From positions 1,056,001 to 1,120,000 of the forward strand of contig JAJEKV010000011.1 in assembly GCA_021234155.1 (NCBI GenBank): a stretch of DNA of 64,000 nt, written 5' to 3'. Source of the stretch: Isoetes taiwanensis. Taxonomy: Eukaryota > Streptophyta > Lycopodiopsida > Isoetales > Isoetaceae. A program made the position numbers and the translations under genes. Positions 31,520 to 42,077 of this stretch are shown here, in pieces. The notes beneath the pieces were generated by a model. That model worked only from the letters and a program-made list of their open reading frames with translations, searched no databases and had not been told where the DNA came from. Position 1 is the stretch's first letter. Each line of letters opens with the position of its first letter.

Positions 31520-34500
31520 ATGAGGATTTTATCTTGGAATGTTAGAGGAATTAAAGGTCCTATCAAAAGAAAAAGAGCTATCTCTCAAATCAGGAGCTAT
31601 AATGCTGATGTGATTTTGTTGCAAGAACTTAAACTTCCAAAATTTGAAACCTCCAATCTTGGTGACTGGATTTATCCAGGATCTCATTCTACTTGGATTG
31701 AGGCCAATGGGAGAAGTGGTGGCATCATCATGATTTGGAAAAACCTTGAGCATCTTAGTTTCTTCAATTCCCCTTCTAAATTGTGGCAAGCTGTTACCTT
31801 TAAGTATCAAAATTCTACTTTTGGTATTATTAATATCTATGCCCCTACTTGCCCCAAGGATAGGGAAATGCTTTGGAATGATATTAACTCTTGGTTGCAG
31901 AATAATTCTATCTCGGATTGGATTGTTGGAGGGGACTTTAATAATACCCCTTCATGGAACATGAAATTAGGGAATAACATTAATATGTCTGCCTCTGAGA
32001 GATGTAACTGGAATAATCTTATCTCTGATTCCTCACTTGTGCATGTCCCCTCTTCTACAGCCTCATTCACCTGGTCTAATAAGCAAAAAGGGGATAAGAG
32101 GGTCTACTGTGCTCTTGATAGATTCTATGTTTGCAGTCCTAATTCTTCTCTCTGGGATAATTGCTTTGTTACAAGTGATGAAGGGAATATAATTTCTGAC
32201 CACCAGCCACAATTCCTGTGCACAAGGCAATTGACTCAAATTCCAAGAGAGGGAAATATTCCCTACAAATTCAATTGTGCTCTCCTTGAAAATGAATCAT
32301 TTGTAAATGATTTCAGGGCTTTTTATCTTGGTCTTCAAACTGAGTATAGTCATCAATCTATGAAAAGTTATTATGCTAAGATTAAGAAAGCCAAAAGCTG
32401 GATTAAAGAATGGTCTAGGAAGAAGCACCTCATAAGACTAAAGGAGAAAGAGGACTTGTTAACCCATATGAGAAGCATAAGATCCCTGCTGCAGGATGAT
32501 CCATACAATATTAACTTGCATGTAGGTGAAGAATTAGTGGAAAATTATCTTAAGAGTATAGAGGAGGTTGAAGCTAAAAGCTCAACAATCAAGTGCAAAG
32601 TCAAATTTAACAAAGAAATGGATTCTGGTAGTTCAAGGTTCTTCTTTAAGGTGGCCAAAGCTAGGCTGCTAAGAAACTCTATTACTGAAATTAAAACTGA
32701 TACTGGTCTTTGCTTGGATGATCCAAAGAATATCAGAACCTTCTTTCATGATAACTATGCCTCTCTCTTTTCTAGAATTGCTCCTCAAGATATTGACTCC
32801 ACAAGAGAAAAGAAATTCCTTGATCTGTTAGATAGGATTATCCCCAATTCTATTGACACCATGGATGACTCTTTTATTGTACCGCCTGCTGAGCATGAAA
32901 TTTTTAAGGTCTTGAGATCGTTTGGTAAATGTAAATCCCCTGGGCCTGATGGTATTCCTAGTGAATTCTACATTCATTTCTGGGACCTTCTTAAAGATGA
33001 TGTTATCTCAATGGTGAGAGGTTTCTGGGATAATAACCATCTACATTCATCTATCTCTGCTGGCCTCATTGCTCTTATACCTAAGATAGATAATCCATCT
33101 GCTTTTTCGGATTGGAGGCCTATATCTCTCACCAATACCTCTTACAAGATCTGTGCCAAAGTCATTGCCAACAGAATCAAAGAGTATCTCCAGAAAAATA
33201 TCTCTCATTATCAATCTGCCTTCCTGTCCAAGAGGTTTATCTTAGACAACTATATTTCAGCCATGGAGGGTCTTCATTGGAATAAAGTTTCCAATCAAAA
33301 TTGTGTGCTACTCAAGCTTGACTTTAAGAGAGCCTTTGACACGGTTAGATGGGATTTCCTTGACATTGCTCTCACTAAGATTGGCTTTCATCCTAAGCTT
33401 AAGCTGTTAATTCATGGGCTGAACATTCACTCAAATTCTGCTGTCATTGTAAATGGTTCTCCCTCTCAGTTCTTTCCTCTTTCTCGGGGTGTGAGACAGG
33501 GATGCCCCCTTGCTCCTTATCTCTTCCTAATTGTGGCTGAGATGCTCACAAGGGCAGTAATTCACTCAAAAAATCTGGGGGATATTAGAGGTCTTCAAAT
33601 GCCAAACAGGGAGGATTGTCTTACTATCTCTCAATATGCTGATGACACCTTTGCCTTCCTTGATGCTGATCTCTCTAATATTGAAGCCTTCTTGGAAATT
33701 ATCAAACAATTCTCTGCTGCCTCTGGTGTAAATCTAAATCTGGCCAAATCTGTTATCATTGGGGATAATATCCAGACAAACATTGCTGATATCAAGGTCC
33801 TTAATTGCAACCAAGCCTCTACTTTGTTGGGAATGCCTTTATCCCTAAGCCCCTCCTTGAAAGGTCTTTGGCAACCTATTATTGATAGAATTAAGAAGAA
33901 GTTGAACCACTTTAGAGGGAGCCTATCTTTTGCAGGCAGGACTATTATTGCTAACTCAGTACTTGCTAGCTCCCACATTTACTTTTCTTCTGCTCTAGTG
34001 GCCCCTAAAGCTACTTATCAGGAAATTGAGAAACTTATTAGAAAATTTATCTGGAAAGGGTCTCACTTGGTAGGTTGGAAGTATGTTGTAAAGCCAAAGA
34101 AACATGGTGGGCTAGGATGTAAGGATCTGCACCTGCAAGCTTGTGCTCTAGCTGGGAAATATGTCTGGAATTCTCTTGTGTCTAACTCTAGTCCTGCTTC
34201 TCAATTTGTTAAGTTTTGGCTTCAGAGCTCTCATGTGGTTGGTCACCCTTCCTTAAGTCATTTCTTCCCTGATTCCTGCTTCAATAATCTTCACCCTGGT
34301 CCTAATACTTCCCCTCTAATGAGGAATATTATTATGGCATGGAATAAAGTTCAAACTTGCTTTGAATATGCTACCCTCAATGATCTAAACCTTAACATGT
34401 CTATTTTCTGGAACCCTATCCTTAATGATCATGCAGACAGTGTTTTGGCCCTGAGGCACCCAAGAATTTATAAAAAATGGAATGATCATGGTTTCAGGCT

Positions 34501-35344
34501 GCTGAGTGATCTTTATGTAGATGGCAAGTTTATTTCATGGACAGCCTTTAAGAGAACACTTCATGGTACTTCAAGTGACAGAAAGATATATTATCATATC
34601 AGAACTATTCTTCCTCACTTTTGGCTTAACTATGTGGTCCCTAAAGCTACAAACTGGAACTTGGATGGCAAATGTCATTACAAGGTAAGTAATGTATATT
34701 CAATCATTAGTGACTCTGCTACTCCATCTAAAGCTTCTTCCAAATGGTCTATCTCTGAGGAGGTTGGCAGGACTCTATTTAAGGAAGTCTGGCATTCTTA
34801 TTGCTATCCTAAAATTAGCTTTTTTATCTGGCTGTTGGCAAACAAGAGTATCTCTACTTTGCAAATGATCTCCAAAAGATATGAGAACATTTCCCCAAAT
34901 TGCCTGCTTGCTTGCAGCATGGAGGAGAGTGTTGAGCACATTTTCCTCTGTCCAAAGCTTAACCCCTTCTGGTCTTGGTTTAATGAGAGGCTGGGATTCC
35001 TCTTTCCCATGAGAGTTAATGGCAATCTTTTATCCTATATTCAAAGCAATTGTGCCTTTGCCAATACTATTATGTTCATTGCTTTATGGAATATTTGGAA
35101 AGCAAGAAACAGAGTTGTTTATGGTAAAAAGAACTTCTCTATCTTTTGGATTAAGATGCATTTCCAGCTTGACGTTGAATCTACTGCAACAGCTCATAAA
35201 AGGAAATTGGCTGACAAATATAACAGGAAGTGGGACTCAATTGGTGCCTTTAGGGGGGCTTTTGATTTGTTTGTCTCTAATTTATGTGTTATTAACTCTA
35301 ACTCTGCCTTTTGTGATGATTCTAGCATACTTGAGAGTGTGTAA
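31520..35344 (+). CDS. LINE ORF2: endonuclease, reverse transcriptase, zf-RVT
   Basis: 1,274 uninterrupted codons from the ATG. Residues 1-235 form an exonuclease-endonuclease-phosphatase domain: S-W-N-V-R-G-I-K, Q-E-L-K, N-I-Y-A-P-T, G-G-D-F-N-N and S-D-H-Q. Residues about 470-740 form the reverse transcriptase: K-S-P-G-P-D-G-I-P, W-R-P-I-S-L, D-F-K-R-A-F-D, R-G-V-R-Q-G-C-P-L-A-P and the catalytic Y-A-D-D. Near residues 1080-1170 lies the plant zf-RVT domain (W-L-L-A-N-K-S-I-S-T, then H-I-F-L-C-P). The protein nicks DNA and copies the element RNA at the nick. All key residues are present, so this copy could still supply enzyme in trans. The start is the first ATG after the ORF1 stop and sits right at the domain's first strand, as usual. 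Confidence 0.96.
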   Translation: MRILSWNVRGIKGPIKRKRAISQIRSYNADVILLQELKLPKFETSNLGDWIYPGSHSTWIEANGRSGGIIMIWKNLEHLSFFNSPSKLWQAVTFKYQNSTFGIINIYAPTCPKDREMLWNDINSWLQNNSISDWIVGGDFNNTPSWNMKLGNNINMSASERCNWNNLISDSSLVHVPSSTASFTWSNKQKGDKRVYCALDRFYVCSPNSSLWDNCFVTSDEGNIISDHQPQFLCTRQLTQIPREGNIPYKFNCALLENESFVNDFRAFYLGLQTEYSHQSMKSYYAKIKKAKSWIKEWSRKKHLIRLKEKEDLLTHMRSIRSLLQDDPYNINLHVGEELVENYLKSIEEVEAKSSTIKCKVKFNKEMDSGSSRFFFKVAKARLLRNSITEIKTDTGLCLDDPKNIRTFFHDNYASLFSRIAPQDIDSTREKKFLDLLDRIIPNSIDTMDDSFIVPPAEHEIFKVLRSFGKCKSPGPDGIPSEFYIHFWDLLKDDVISMVRGFWDNNHLHSSISAGLIALIPKIDNPSAFSDWRPISLTNTSYKICAKVIANRIKEYLQKNISHYQSAFLSKRFILDNYISAMEGLHWNKVSNQNCVLLKLDFKRAFDTVRWDFLDIALTKIGFHPKLKLLIHGLNIHSNSAVIVNGSPSQFFPLSRGVRQGCPLAPYLFLIVAEMLTRAVIHSKNLGDIRGLQMPNREDCLTISQYADDTFAFLDADLSNIEAFLEIIKQFSAASGVNLNLAKSVIIGDNIQTNIADIKVLNCNQASTLLGMPLSLSPSLKGLWQPIIDRIKKKLNHFRGSLSFAGRTIIANSVLASSHIYFSSALVAPKATYQEIEKLIRKFIWKGSHLVGWKYVVKPKKHGGLGCKDLHLQACALAGKYVWNSLVSNSSPASQFVKFWLQSSHVVGHPSLSHFFPDSCFNNLHPGPNTSPLMRNIIMAWNKVQTCFEYATLNDLNLNMSIFWNPILNDHADSVLALRHPRIYKKWNDHGFRLLSDLYVDGKFISWTAFKRTLHGTSSDRKIYYHIRTILPHFWLNYVVPKATNWNLDGKCHYKVSNVYSIISDSATPSKASSKWSISEEVGRTLFKEVWHSYCYPKISFFIWLLANKSISTLQMISKRYENISPNCLLACSMEESVEHIFLCPKLNPFWSWFNERLGFLFPMRVNGNLLSYIQSNCAFANTIMFIALWNIWKARNRVVYGKKNFSIFWIKMHFQLDVESTATAHKRKLADKYNRKWDSIGAFRGAFDLFVSNLCVINSNSAFCDDSSILESV

Positions 35345-36077
35345 AGAAAGCCTTGGAGACATGGATGACATCAAGAATGATGTAGGCCAAGAAATGGAGC
35401 CCTTCTGGAGCAGCATTAATACATCATCTGACATACACATGAGGTCAAGTCTACCTGAAGCCTTCTGCAGAGAAGTGACCCAGATGTTCTGCATGTTTGA
35501 TTTCTTATCTATGTACGACCGGTACATGTCAGTGAATCAGTTCATAAGATATAGGGAGCAGTACTATACGCACAGACTTCTGGCAGATCTATATGGTTCC
35601 TTACTATGCTTATGTGGAACTGAGTCTTCTTGCATTGATGATGCTGCTGATAAGACAGAAGATGCCTATATTTTTGGATCTGCTGCACCCTTTTATGCAT
35701 ACTTCAATGCCAAATTGGATTCCCTCTGCTCCTAGACCTTCCATTTTCCTAAGCTTGCATTGGATCTTCAGGGATTGTTTCTCCATCTGCCTGAACATAC
35801 TTCGCTCAACCTTACCTCCTAATCTTGTTTTGGTTTTAGCTAATACAGGTAATCACTAAATTTGCTGGGGTCGTGACTCTGTTTTCTTCAACTACAGACG
35901 GTTTATTGCTACTTCTGACTTACCAACAGGTCAAACTGTGAGGCTGATATTATTTTGGGACTACTGTTACATTCCAGTCACAATCTAGGAACATTTTGTT
36001 TCAGAGATCTTGCTATGTCTAGCAGATCAACCATGTATGATTTTTCTTGATTAATGGAAAAACCAATTCTTACCCTC

Positions 36078-36094
36078 AAAAAAAAAAAAAAAAA
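36078..36094 (+). other. LINE 3' oligo-A tail
   Basis: A17 run following TTCTTACCCTC marks the 3' end of the LINE. The flank after it begins TTTTAAAATCC. Confidence 0.8.
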
Positions 36095-36439
36095 TTTTAA
36101 AATCCAAATGTCTGTCCAATATTAATGGTTCATGTCCCCTTATTTTTCTTTGAAAGGCACCTCAACCTTAATTCACCTTTTGCTGTGGGAAAAATCCATG
36201 TTTATTCATTCCATATATTTGTATGCTGCCCAATGTTCACTGTAATCTTGGGATGCTTGCTGTAGAAAAAGAGGGTGCAAGTTAAGGTTTCCTCCGCAAC
36301 AGTTCTTGCTTCTAACAATTCAAACCATCGATGCATTCCATTTTACCCCATTTTTTTCTATTCTATTCTAATCTTAGTTTTCTTTTTAAGCTTTGCTTTT
36401 TAGCTTTTGCAATAACATTATCCACAATCCAAAAAAAAT

Positions 36440-36543
36440 AAACAGACTAGATACTACATGTGAACATAACCACAATCTTCCACCTTCCATTAAACAGACT
36501 AGATACTACATGTGAACATAACCACAATCTTCCACCTTCCATT
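36440..36543. repeat. 52-bp direct duplication
   Basis: AACAGACTAGATACTACATG starts at 36441 and again at 36493. The two units look identical through CCACCTTCCATT. Confidence 0.9.
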
Positions 36544-36902
36544 TCAAACACAACTACAATAAGATGTGCGTATGATGCCAATATCCAAATTTTCACTACA
36601 CTTCAATTGCAATCGTGCTAACTACGAATTGGATTTGTTATCTTTCACAAAACCCTATACCATCTTAAGACCAACTAATATTCCTAACTTTAAATAAACT
36701 ATGCCACTTTAATCCATTTACACGTTCCATTATTTTTACCCATTCTATGCACGCATGCACGGCTAATGCCCGACCTCTGGTACTATATTACATCTCTCGA
36801 TGTGATTACATTTATAACTCTATATCCCCCTCCCCCCGCCCAAAAAAAAAACACAAACACACAAACTATATAATGTCTATTCATTCCACACGTCCACAAT
36901 TA

Positions 36903-36934
36903 ATGCCCGGCATCGCCGGGCACACGTTTCTAGT
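36903..36934 (+). mobile_element. Helitron-like 3' terminus
   Basis: TGCCCGGCATCGCCGGGCA is a short GC-rich hairpin followed about 8 bases later by CTAG and T. Helitrons end in a 16-20 base hairpin, a spacer of roughly 10 bases, CTRR, and insert between A and T. The 5' end was not located, so the size is unknown. No Rep/helicase coding sequence is present. Confidence 0.6.
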
Positions 36935-37039
36935 ATATTTTATTTTGCTAGTTTATTATCATAGTTCACCATCATGTTTCTTTATGGTAGTTTGTTTATT
37001 TGGTTTATTGTTATGCTTTAGTTATAAAAGGCTATAGAC

Positions 37040-38280
37040 CATTAATGATTCTGGCATTGAGTTTTTTATGCAACTTAGAGTGGTTTCCTTATGAAGTTGT
37101 CTACTCTTTTTCATATGAACCATATAAGAAAATGTTTGAACGTCTTATTACGAAATATTAGCTAACTGCTAGTGGTTTTACCATCAAGATAATAAAGGCT
37201 TATGCCTTTAACTTATTCTGTATGGAGAAAAAAGCAATGGTGTTTTGGACGATGCAATTGGTATTGGTTTAATAAATATTGTAGGACATACTCAACTTGA
37301 TAATTATTGATGCTTTGTTAGATTAATTGGTATTGGAACTTGTATTGGTTTATAGAACTTATCAAGATAGACTCTTGATTGTGTATACAAAACCATTCTT
37401 AAAAAATCATGCAAGTTTTTACATTAAAACGTCAAGATATGTACATAAAATAATGTGGAATATCTAACAAAAAGCAATGTGCAGTATTTAACGAACCATA
37501 CAATCTACAAATGTAGTTCTGAGGTCCAGGGATTTGAACCCTAGTAGTTCCAATTCTTTCCATGGCTAGCATTACTTACAGTGAGTTCACATTTTGAATG
37601 GAGATAAAAAATTTGACCTGCTAAACAAAATCAGGCAGCTACTGTATGCAAATCTTTCAATAAGCCCATCCTCTGTTGCACTTATTAGAAAATCACACAT
37701 CTGAGTATGTGAAGATCATTACCATGCATTCATGAGGCATTTTGTTTGCCATTTTGGTGACAAATGCATATCCATTTTGCTGCCTACCAAATACCAAATA
37801 AGAGTTTCATCACGTAATATAAGATGCATGCCATAGAGGAATTCAGAATTTAAACCCTCTATCATAAATAATATTTGCTTTTTGGTTCTAGAAATTTCAT
37901 TAAGAATTATTACCTCCAAACTTGCACTGCTGCAAAGCATCTTATGCAGATGCCAAGGTAGTAGTGAAATATGGCATATAGATGTTGATTACACCTTCTA
38001 GGACAAATTCATGAGACAGTAAGCACTACTTACACAAGGAATACCTCCAATAACTTCTTCTGGCGTCGTGATGTCAAAATCAAACATTCTTTCAGAAACG
38101 ATTCCCTTCTTCCCTTTGCCGCATATTTTTTCAAGGGAATTTTCATAATTCCATACACACTAGAAAAAGAATCTGAATAAAGTTAAGTACAAATATACAT
38201 TGAATGATCACTTTCAACAAATTGTATCTTGAACTGCACAATCTTTATTAAATGCCTATAGGAATAACCATTAGTTCTCA
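37040..38280. other. No gene recognised
   Basis: AT-rich sequence. A tRNA T-arm-like word (GGGTTCAAATCCC on the minus strand, about 37,530-37,545) is the only landmark. Confidence 0.5.
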
Positions 38281-38289
38281 TTATGTAAT

Positions 38290-38418
38290 GTGGAATGGGA
38301 AGGGGGAGGGCATTCTTGCCAGCCCCCTGACCTGCAGAATCCGGGAGCGCCGTTGAGGCGTGACCAGATTCTGCAGGTCAGGGGGCTAGCAAGAATGCCC
38401 GACCCCTTCCTGTTCCAC
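38290..38418. repeat. Long hairpin, about 52-bp arms, 25-nt loop
   Basis: The inner 33 bases of each arm (38309-38341 and 38367-38399) pair with one mismatch. The outer 19 bases pair with about four mismatches. Both arms carry CCCCCTGACCTGCAGAATC or its complement. Transcription across it would give a long, nearly perfect RNA stem. Confidence 0.9.
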
Positions 38419-39097
38419 GACGTCAAGGCAAAAGTTAACCGGATTCTATAGGTTTTGTGGTAGTGATTTGTCATTCTTGATTAGAAAGGATGCAGAAACT
38501 GCCGGAAGGCAGACCCACTTGCCTTGACGTAATTGTATTTGAGTACCTGCATTATGCAGTAGTAACTTTAGCCCATTCTTTCATCCTAAAAACATGATGA
38601 TCTATGTTCTAAATTCGAATGCCCATATTTTCTTTTAAAATAGATGCTACAATTATATGTGAAAAATACTGGTCAAACAGAAAGATGACAAGAATGATGG
38701 TTTACCTCTAAACTTCTGCAATCATATTTCTTTTTTACAGTTTCTTTTTTGGATCAATTACCAGTCAACCCCAGCTAGGAAAACGAAAAGCGCCTATCAA
38801 AGAACAATACTAAAACTAAAAGCATAATTTACAACGTCCAGAATGGAGAAAAGGGTTCATTGAAGAAATTAGACGAATCCGAAGAAATTAGAAGAGTCCA
38901 ATAAATCATGGCATAGACCTGTGGATGTTCTTATAAAATTAGTGCCTCTTCTTTAATCAAATCACAGATGCCTTCTGAAAGCTACACATTGGTTCCGATC
39001 ATATCACTGGGATAAGCTCTTATGACCGAAAATCCATCTGCTATACTACTTCATGGATGCGACTAAGGAATTGCCGATATTTGGTATACTTTTGTGA

Positions 39098-41062
39098 TTA
39101 TTTATCCTCTTTTTAGGCTAGTAAAATATGACTCAACTTCGTTATTTATACAAGAAATGGGAAAATCTGGTGGCTGGGCTTATGTGTCTAGCTAGCTTCA
39201 GGTTGATTGTTTCACTTCCCGACAATGCAGCATCTCATTTGGGTTCATTTTCTGGCCAACTAATTTGCAGTTCTGATCAAAATATAGGGGCATTGGCAGC
39301 TTCTTTGAGAAATGTGGCAGATTTCTCATGTTACTTCTGTTTCTTTTCTCATCTTCTCTACTCTTGCAAAAAGATTTTGAACATTCAAGATATATCTGCA
39401 GCTTTTGGAAAATATATTCTTGACTCCTGTAGTATTCTCTCTAGTTTGGAAGATGTTGATTTGGGTCCTGTAGTACAAACTAGGCAGAAGAAGAGGTTGA
39501 GAGAGACCTATAAGTACGGAAGCTTCAGTTATGGCATCTGATCCATGTGGGATCATTGTACTTAATTTTTATCTGATCCATGAGGGATCATTACTTGTGA
39601 TAATATTTCCAATCTTATGAATAAAAAAATTTCTTTCTTTCAAAAAAAAAAAAAAAAATATACAAGAAATTTATTGAGGCGACCTTGGCCGCCTCGAACA
39701 TTTCTCTTACTGCCTCCCATGTGGGGTTGTACCTACTATTAATGTCTAACCGCTATGCAATGCTTGCTTAACAATTTTATTTTGCCAGTTCAAAGTGATG
39801 TGGAGAAGGACTTTAGCATGAATTTTAAGTGACAAAGTTTTTTGTGCATCGGAGCCCGTAGGATGCATTGATGCTATTAACTTACAATCGAGCTGGTCAT
39901 GGTTTCTTCGTCTCAAGGCCAAGTCCAAATCTAGAACCTCTTCCAACCGTCATTTTTGAATCTCGCCTAATAAATAAAGAGTTGACTCATTAGCTTGCAA
40001 ATGAATTGTCACCATTTCATTAGGTTGTGATTGAGATGTCACAATTAAAACATTGAGTTGAGAGACGATAATTGCTCGTGCTTTGGTGCTCATTATTGCT
40101 AGCACGTTAAATCCTCAAGGATGCTCTATAATAATACTACAGAAGAAGACCTCCTTATGTAGTAAATTGAGATCTGTAATATCTCATGGAGATTCAAGTT
40201 CATCAGCGTAGAGCAAATGGCTGTGACAGGTTGAAAGCTTAATAGGCCGAGAATATCAATAGTTAATTGGCCCACAGTTGCCGTGAAAGAAACGCATTGG
40301 CAATGTATTCTTTCCACTTCTTTATGTTCTTGCCCAGTGGCTGGCGCGCTGGAACGTAGACGCACATAGGTGCGTCCAGGTGCACACAGACGCCGGCCGG
40401 GATAGGCTGAGGGGGTACTTGGACTCTTGTTTCCTGGGGAAGCTCTGGGACCACTATGCTCTGGAACAGATAATAGTGGCACACTACAAACAGCTAATAG
40501 AACAGATAATAGTGGCCCACAGCTCTACCTGCGTTTTCAGTTGCCCATGAAGAAGCGCAGGATTATCGCGTCCATTCGAACAGGGGCCCACCATCTTCGG
40601 CTTGAGACGGGTCGGTGGGTTGGAAAGCCGCGCCAGGACAGGCTTTGTTAGTGTTGCCCGCTGGGGGTTGTTGGGGATGAAAGCCATGCCTTCCAGAGCT
40701 GTCCAGCCTATAGTCAGATTCGGGCTCGCTACATTCTCTTAGTGCGACTTGGTCTGCCCCTGCACGAGCTACTCAGTACGCAGTCAGTTCGATCCCTTGG
40801 CTCCTACCTCCAGGAGGTTTTGGATCTGCGGACTCACCTCTGCCCCCGGGTGCCTACCTGAGGTGCCAGGAATTCATGTGTATATATATGTATATTTGTA
40901 CAGCTGCCAGCAGTTTTGTTGCTGCGACGATTTTTCCCTCCTAGGGAGGGGGGTTTAATCCGGGTAGCAACGGGCTGGCTGCACCCGTGTAATTTGGGTC
41001 CCATAGGCCGATTGGCCTCCACGGACAATAAAAGAACCTTCCTTCCTTCCTTCCTTCCTTCC
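39098..41062 (+). repeat. Composite repeat, copy A (poly-A unit plus TTCC-tailed unit)
   Basis: Copy A of a 1.9-kb block that recurs at 62208-64000. The first part ends with AATAAAAAAATTTC and an A17 run (39642-39658), as in a retroposon tail. It is followed by ATACAAGAAATTTATTGAGGC and a palindrome GAGGCGACC/GGCCGCCTC. The second part ends with AATAAAAGAACC and a (TTCC)n tract. A simple-repeat tail after AATAAA-like sequence suggests a second non-LTR element. Frames such as 39128-39541 show no recognised protein domain. Confidence 0.8.
41037..41060. repeat. (TTCC)n microsatellite
   Basis: Six uninterrupted TTCC units directly after AATAAAAGAACC, probably the tail of the preceding repeat. 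Confidence 0.9.
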
Positions 41063-41337
41063 TGAAATGCATTTATATTTCGCCTAAGAAAACAAAATTT
41101 CAGCTTCAATGGAGTTGTAGAAAAAAAAAGATAAAAATCCTATATTATAAATTTTTAGTGTAAGCGTTGGACCCAGCCCTAAATTCTATGGCCAGGATTT
41201 TATCGTATCAAGCGGTGACGATGATGCCATGTAAGAATTCCCTTTTTTTCCTTCGAACGGTTCTCTTCTCGCTGCGGATGATGCGCCGCCTGCTATGCCC
41301 TTTCTTCACTTTTGCCTTTGCCTTTTACACAAGTAAG

Positions 41338-41566
41338 GGATGTGGCAATGGTTGATGATTTCTCTAACATTCTAAAAGAACATTGTAGGCCAGATCAGTA
41401 CACAGAGGATGCTCTTAGGATTCTAGAAACAATGTCAGAGTGTGAATTGGGAAAGGAAACCACTGAAATGGTAAAAAAGTATTGCAAAGGTCAGCTACAA
41501 TGGTTAAGGGAGACTTTTCATACTTCAGGACACAGAGATAGAATGCAGAAGTTGATTCAGGATTAA
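41338..41566 (+). CDS. Small hydrophilic ORF, function unknown
   Basis: About 72 codons from the internal Met (41348) and 84 from the first. The sequence is helical and charged (D-F-S-N-I-L-K-E-H...C-K-G-Q-L-Q-W-L), with no recognised domain. A pyrimidine-rich tract ending TTTACACAAG at 41331 could be an acceptor, so this may be a last exon. It converges on the transposase-like gene on the other strand and could be part of the same element. Confidence 0.35.
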
Positions 41567-42077
41567 CATATGTTAAGTTGATTCAGATTAAGTTGATACA
41601 GACCAGATTCATGCAGTTTACAGGTTATATATTGAAATAGTGAAGACTTATATATAACTCGGGCAGACATGCCACAATTTTGTACATGTTATAGAGGCAG
41701 ATATGCCACAATTTTGATGTAATTCAGGAACATAAATACAAGATCTTCAGGTTACAATTGCATTGATGTTTTTGTGTGAGTGCTTTTGCTTTAATAGTCA
41801 AACTATGAATAGTAATTGAGTCAATACCATATGAACAGTATTTTGACTGAATACCAAATGAATAATGAATTTAAGCTGAGCTTGGGAGGCTACATATAAT
41901 CTGTTGGCAAGTGTCTTCAGCCATAGTATACAACATACCATCCTCTTCATCTGCAATCATTTCAAAGTTAGCTACTCTTACAAGGTGGCTATACACACTA
42001 GCCACAGGCTGGTCATCCAGTAGCTCAAATTTGAAACCACCCACCTGTTTATAGTAATATCCTGAGACAATAACAGA

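Larger units (their letters stand above)
31240..36094 (+). mobile_element. L1-type LINE retrotransposon, 5'-truncated, ORF2 intact
   Basis: Order: remnant of ORF1, ORF2 (31520-35344), about 730 bases of 3' untranslated sequence, and an oligo-A run at 36078-36094 after TTACCCTC. The 5' limit is uncertain and I could not find a target-site duplication. Non-LTR elements of this kind insert by target-primed reverse transcription and are commonly 5'-truncated. Confidence 0.9.

Noticed and set aside
35019-35735. 238-codon frame overlapping the end of LINE ORF2
   Set aside because: The overlapping part is out of frame with ORF2, which is conserved; the rest lies in the LINE 3' untranslated region and has no known domain.
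37520-37560. Possible tRNA gene (T-arm-like GGGTTCAAATCCC, minus strand)
   Set aside because: No matching acceptor, D or anticodon arms could be formed and box A is not evident.
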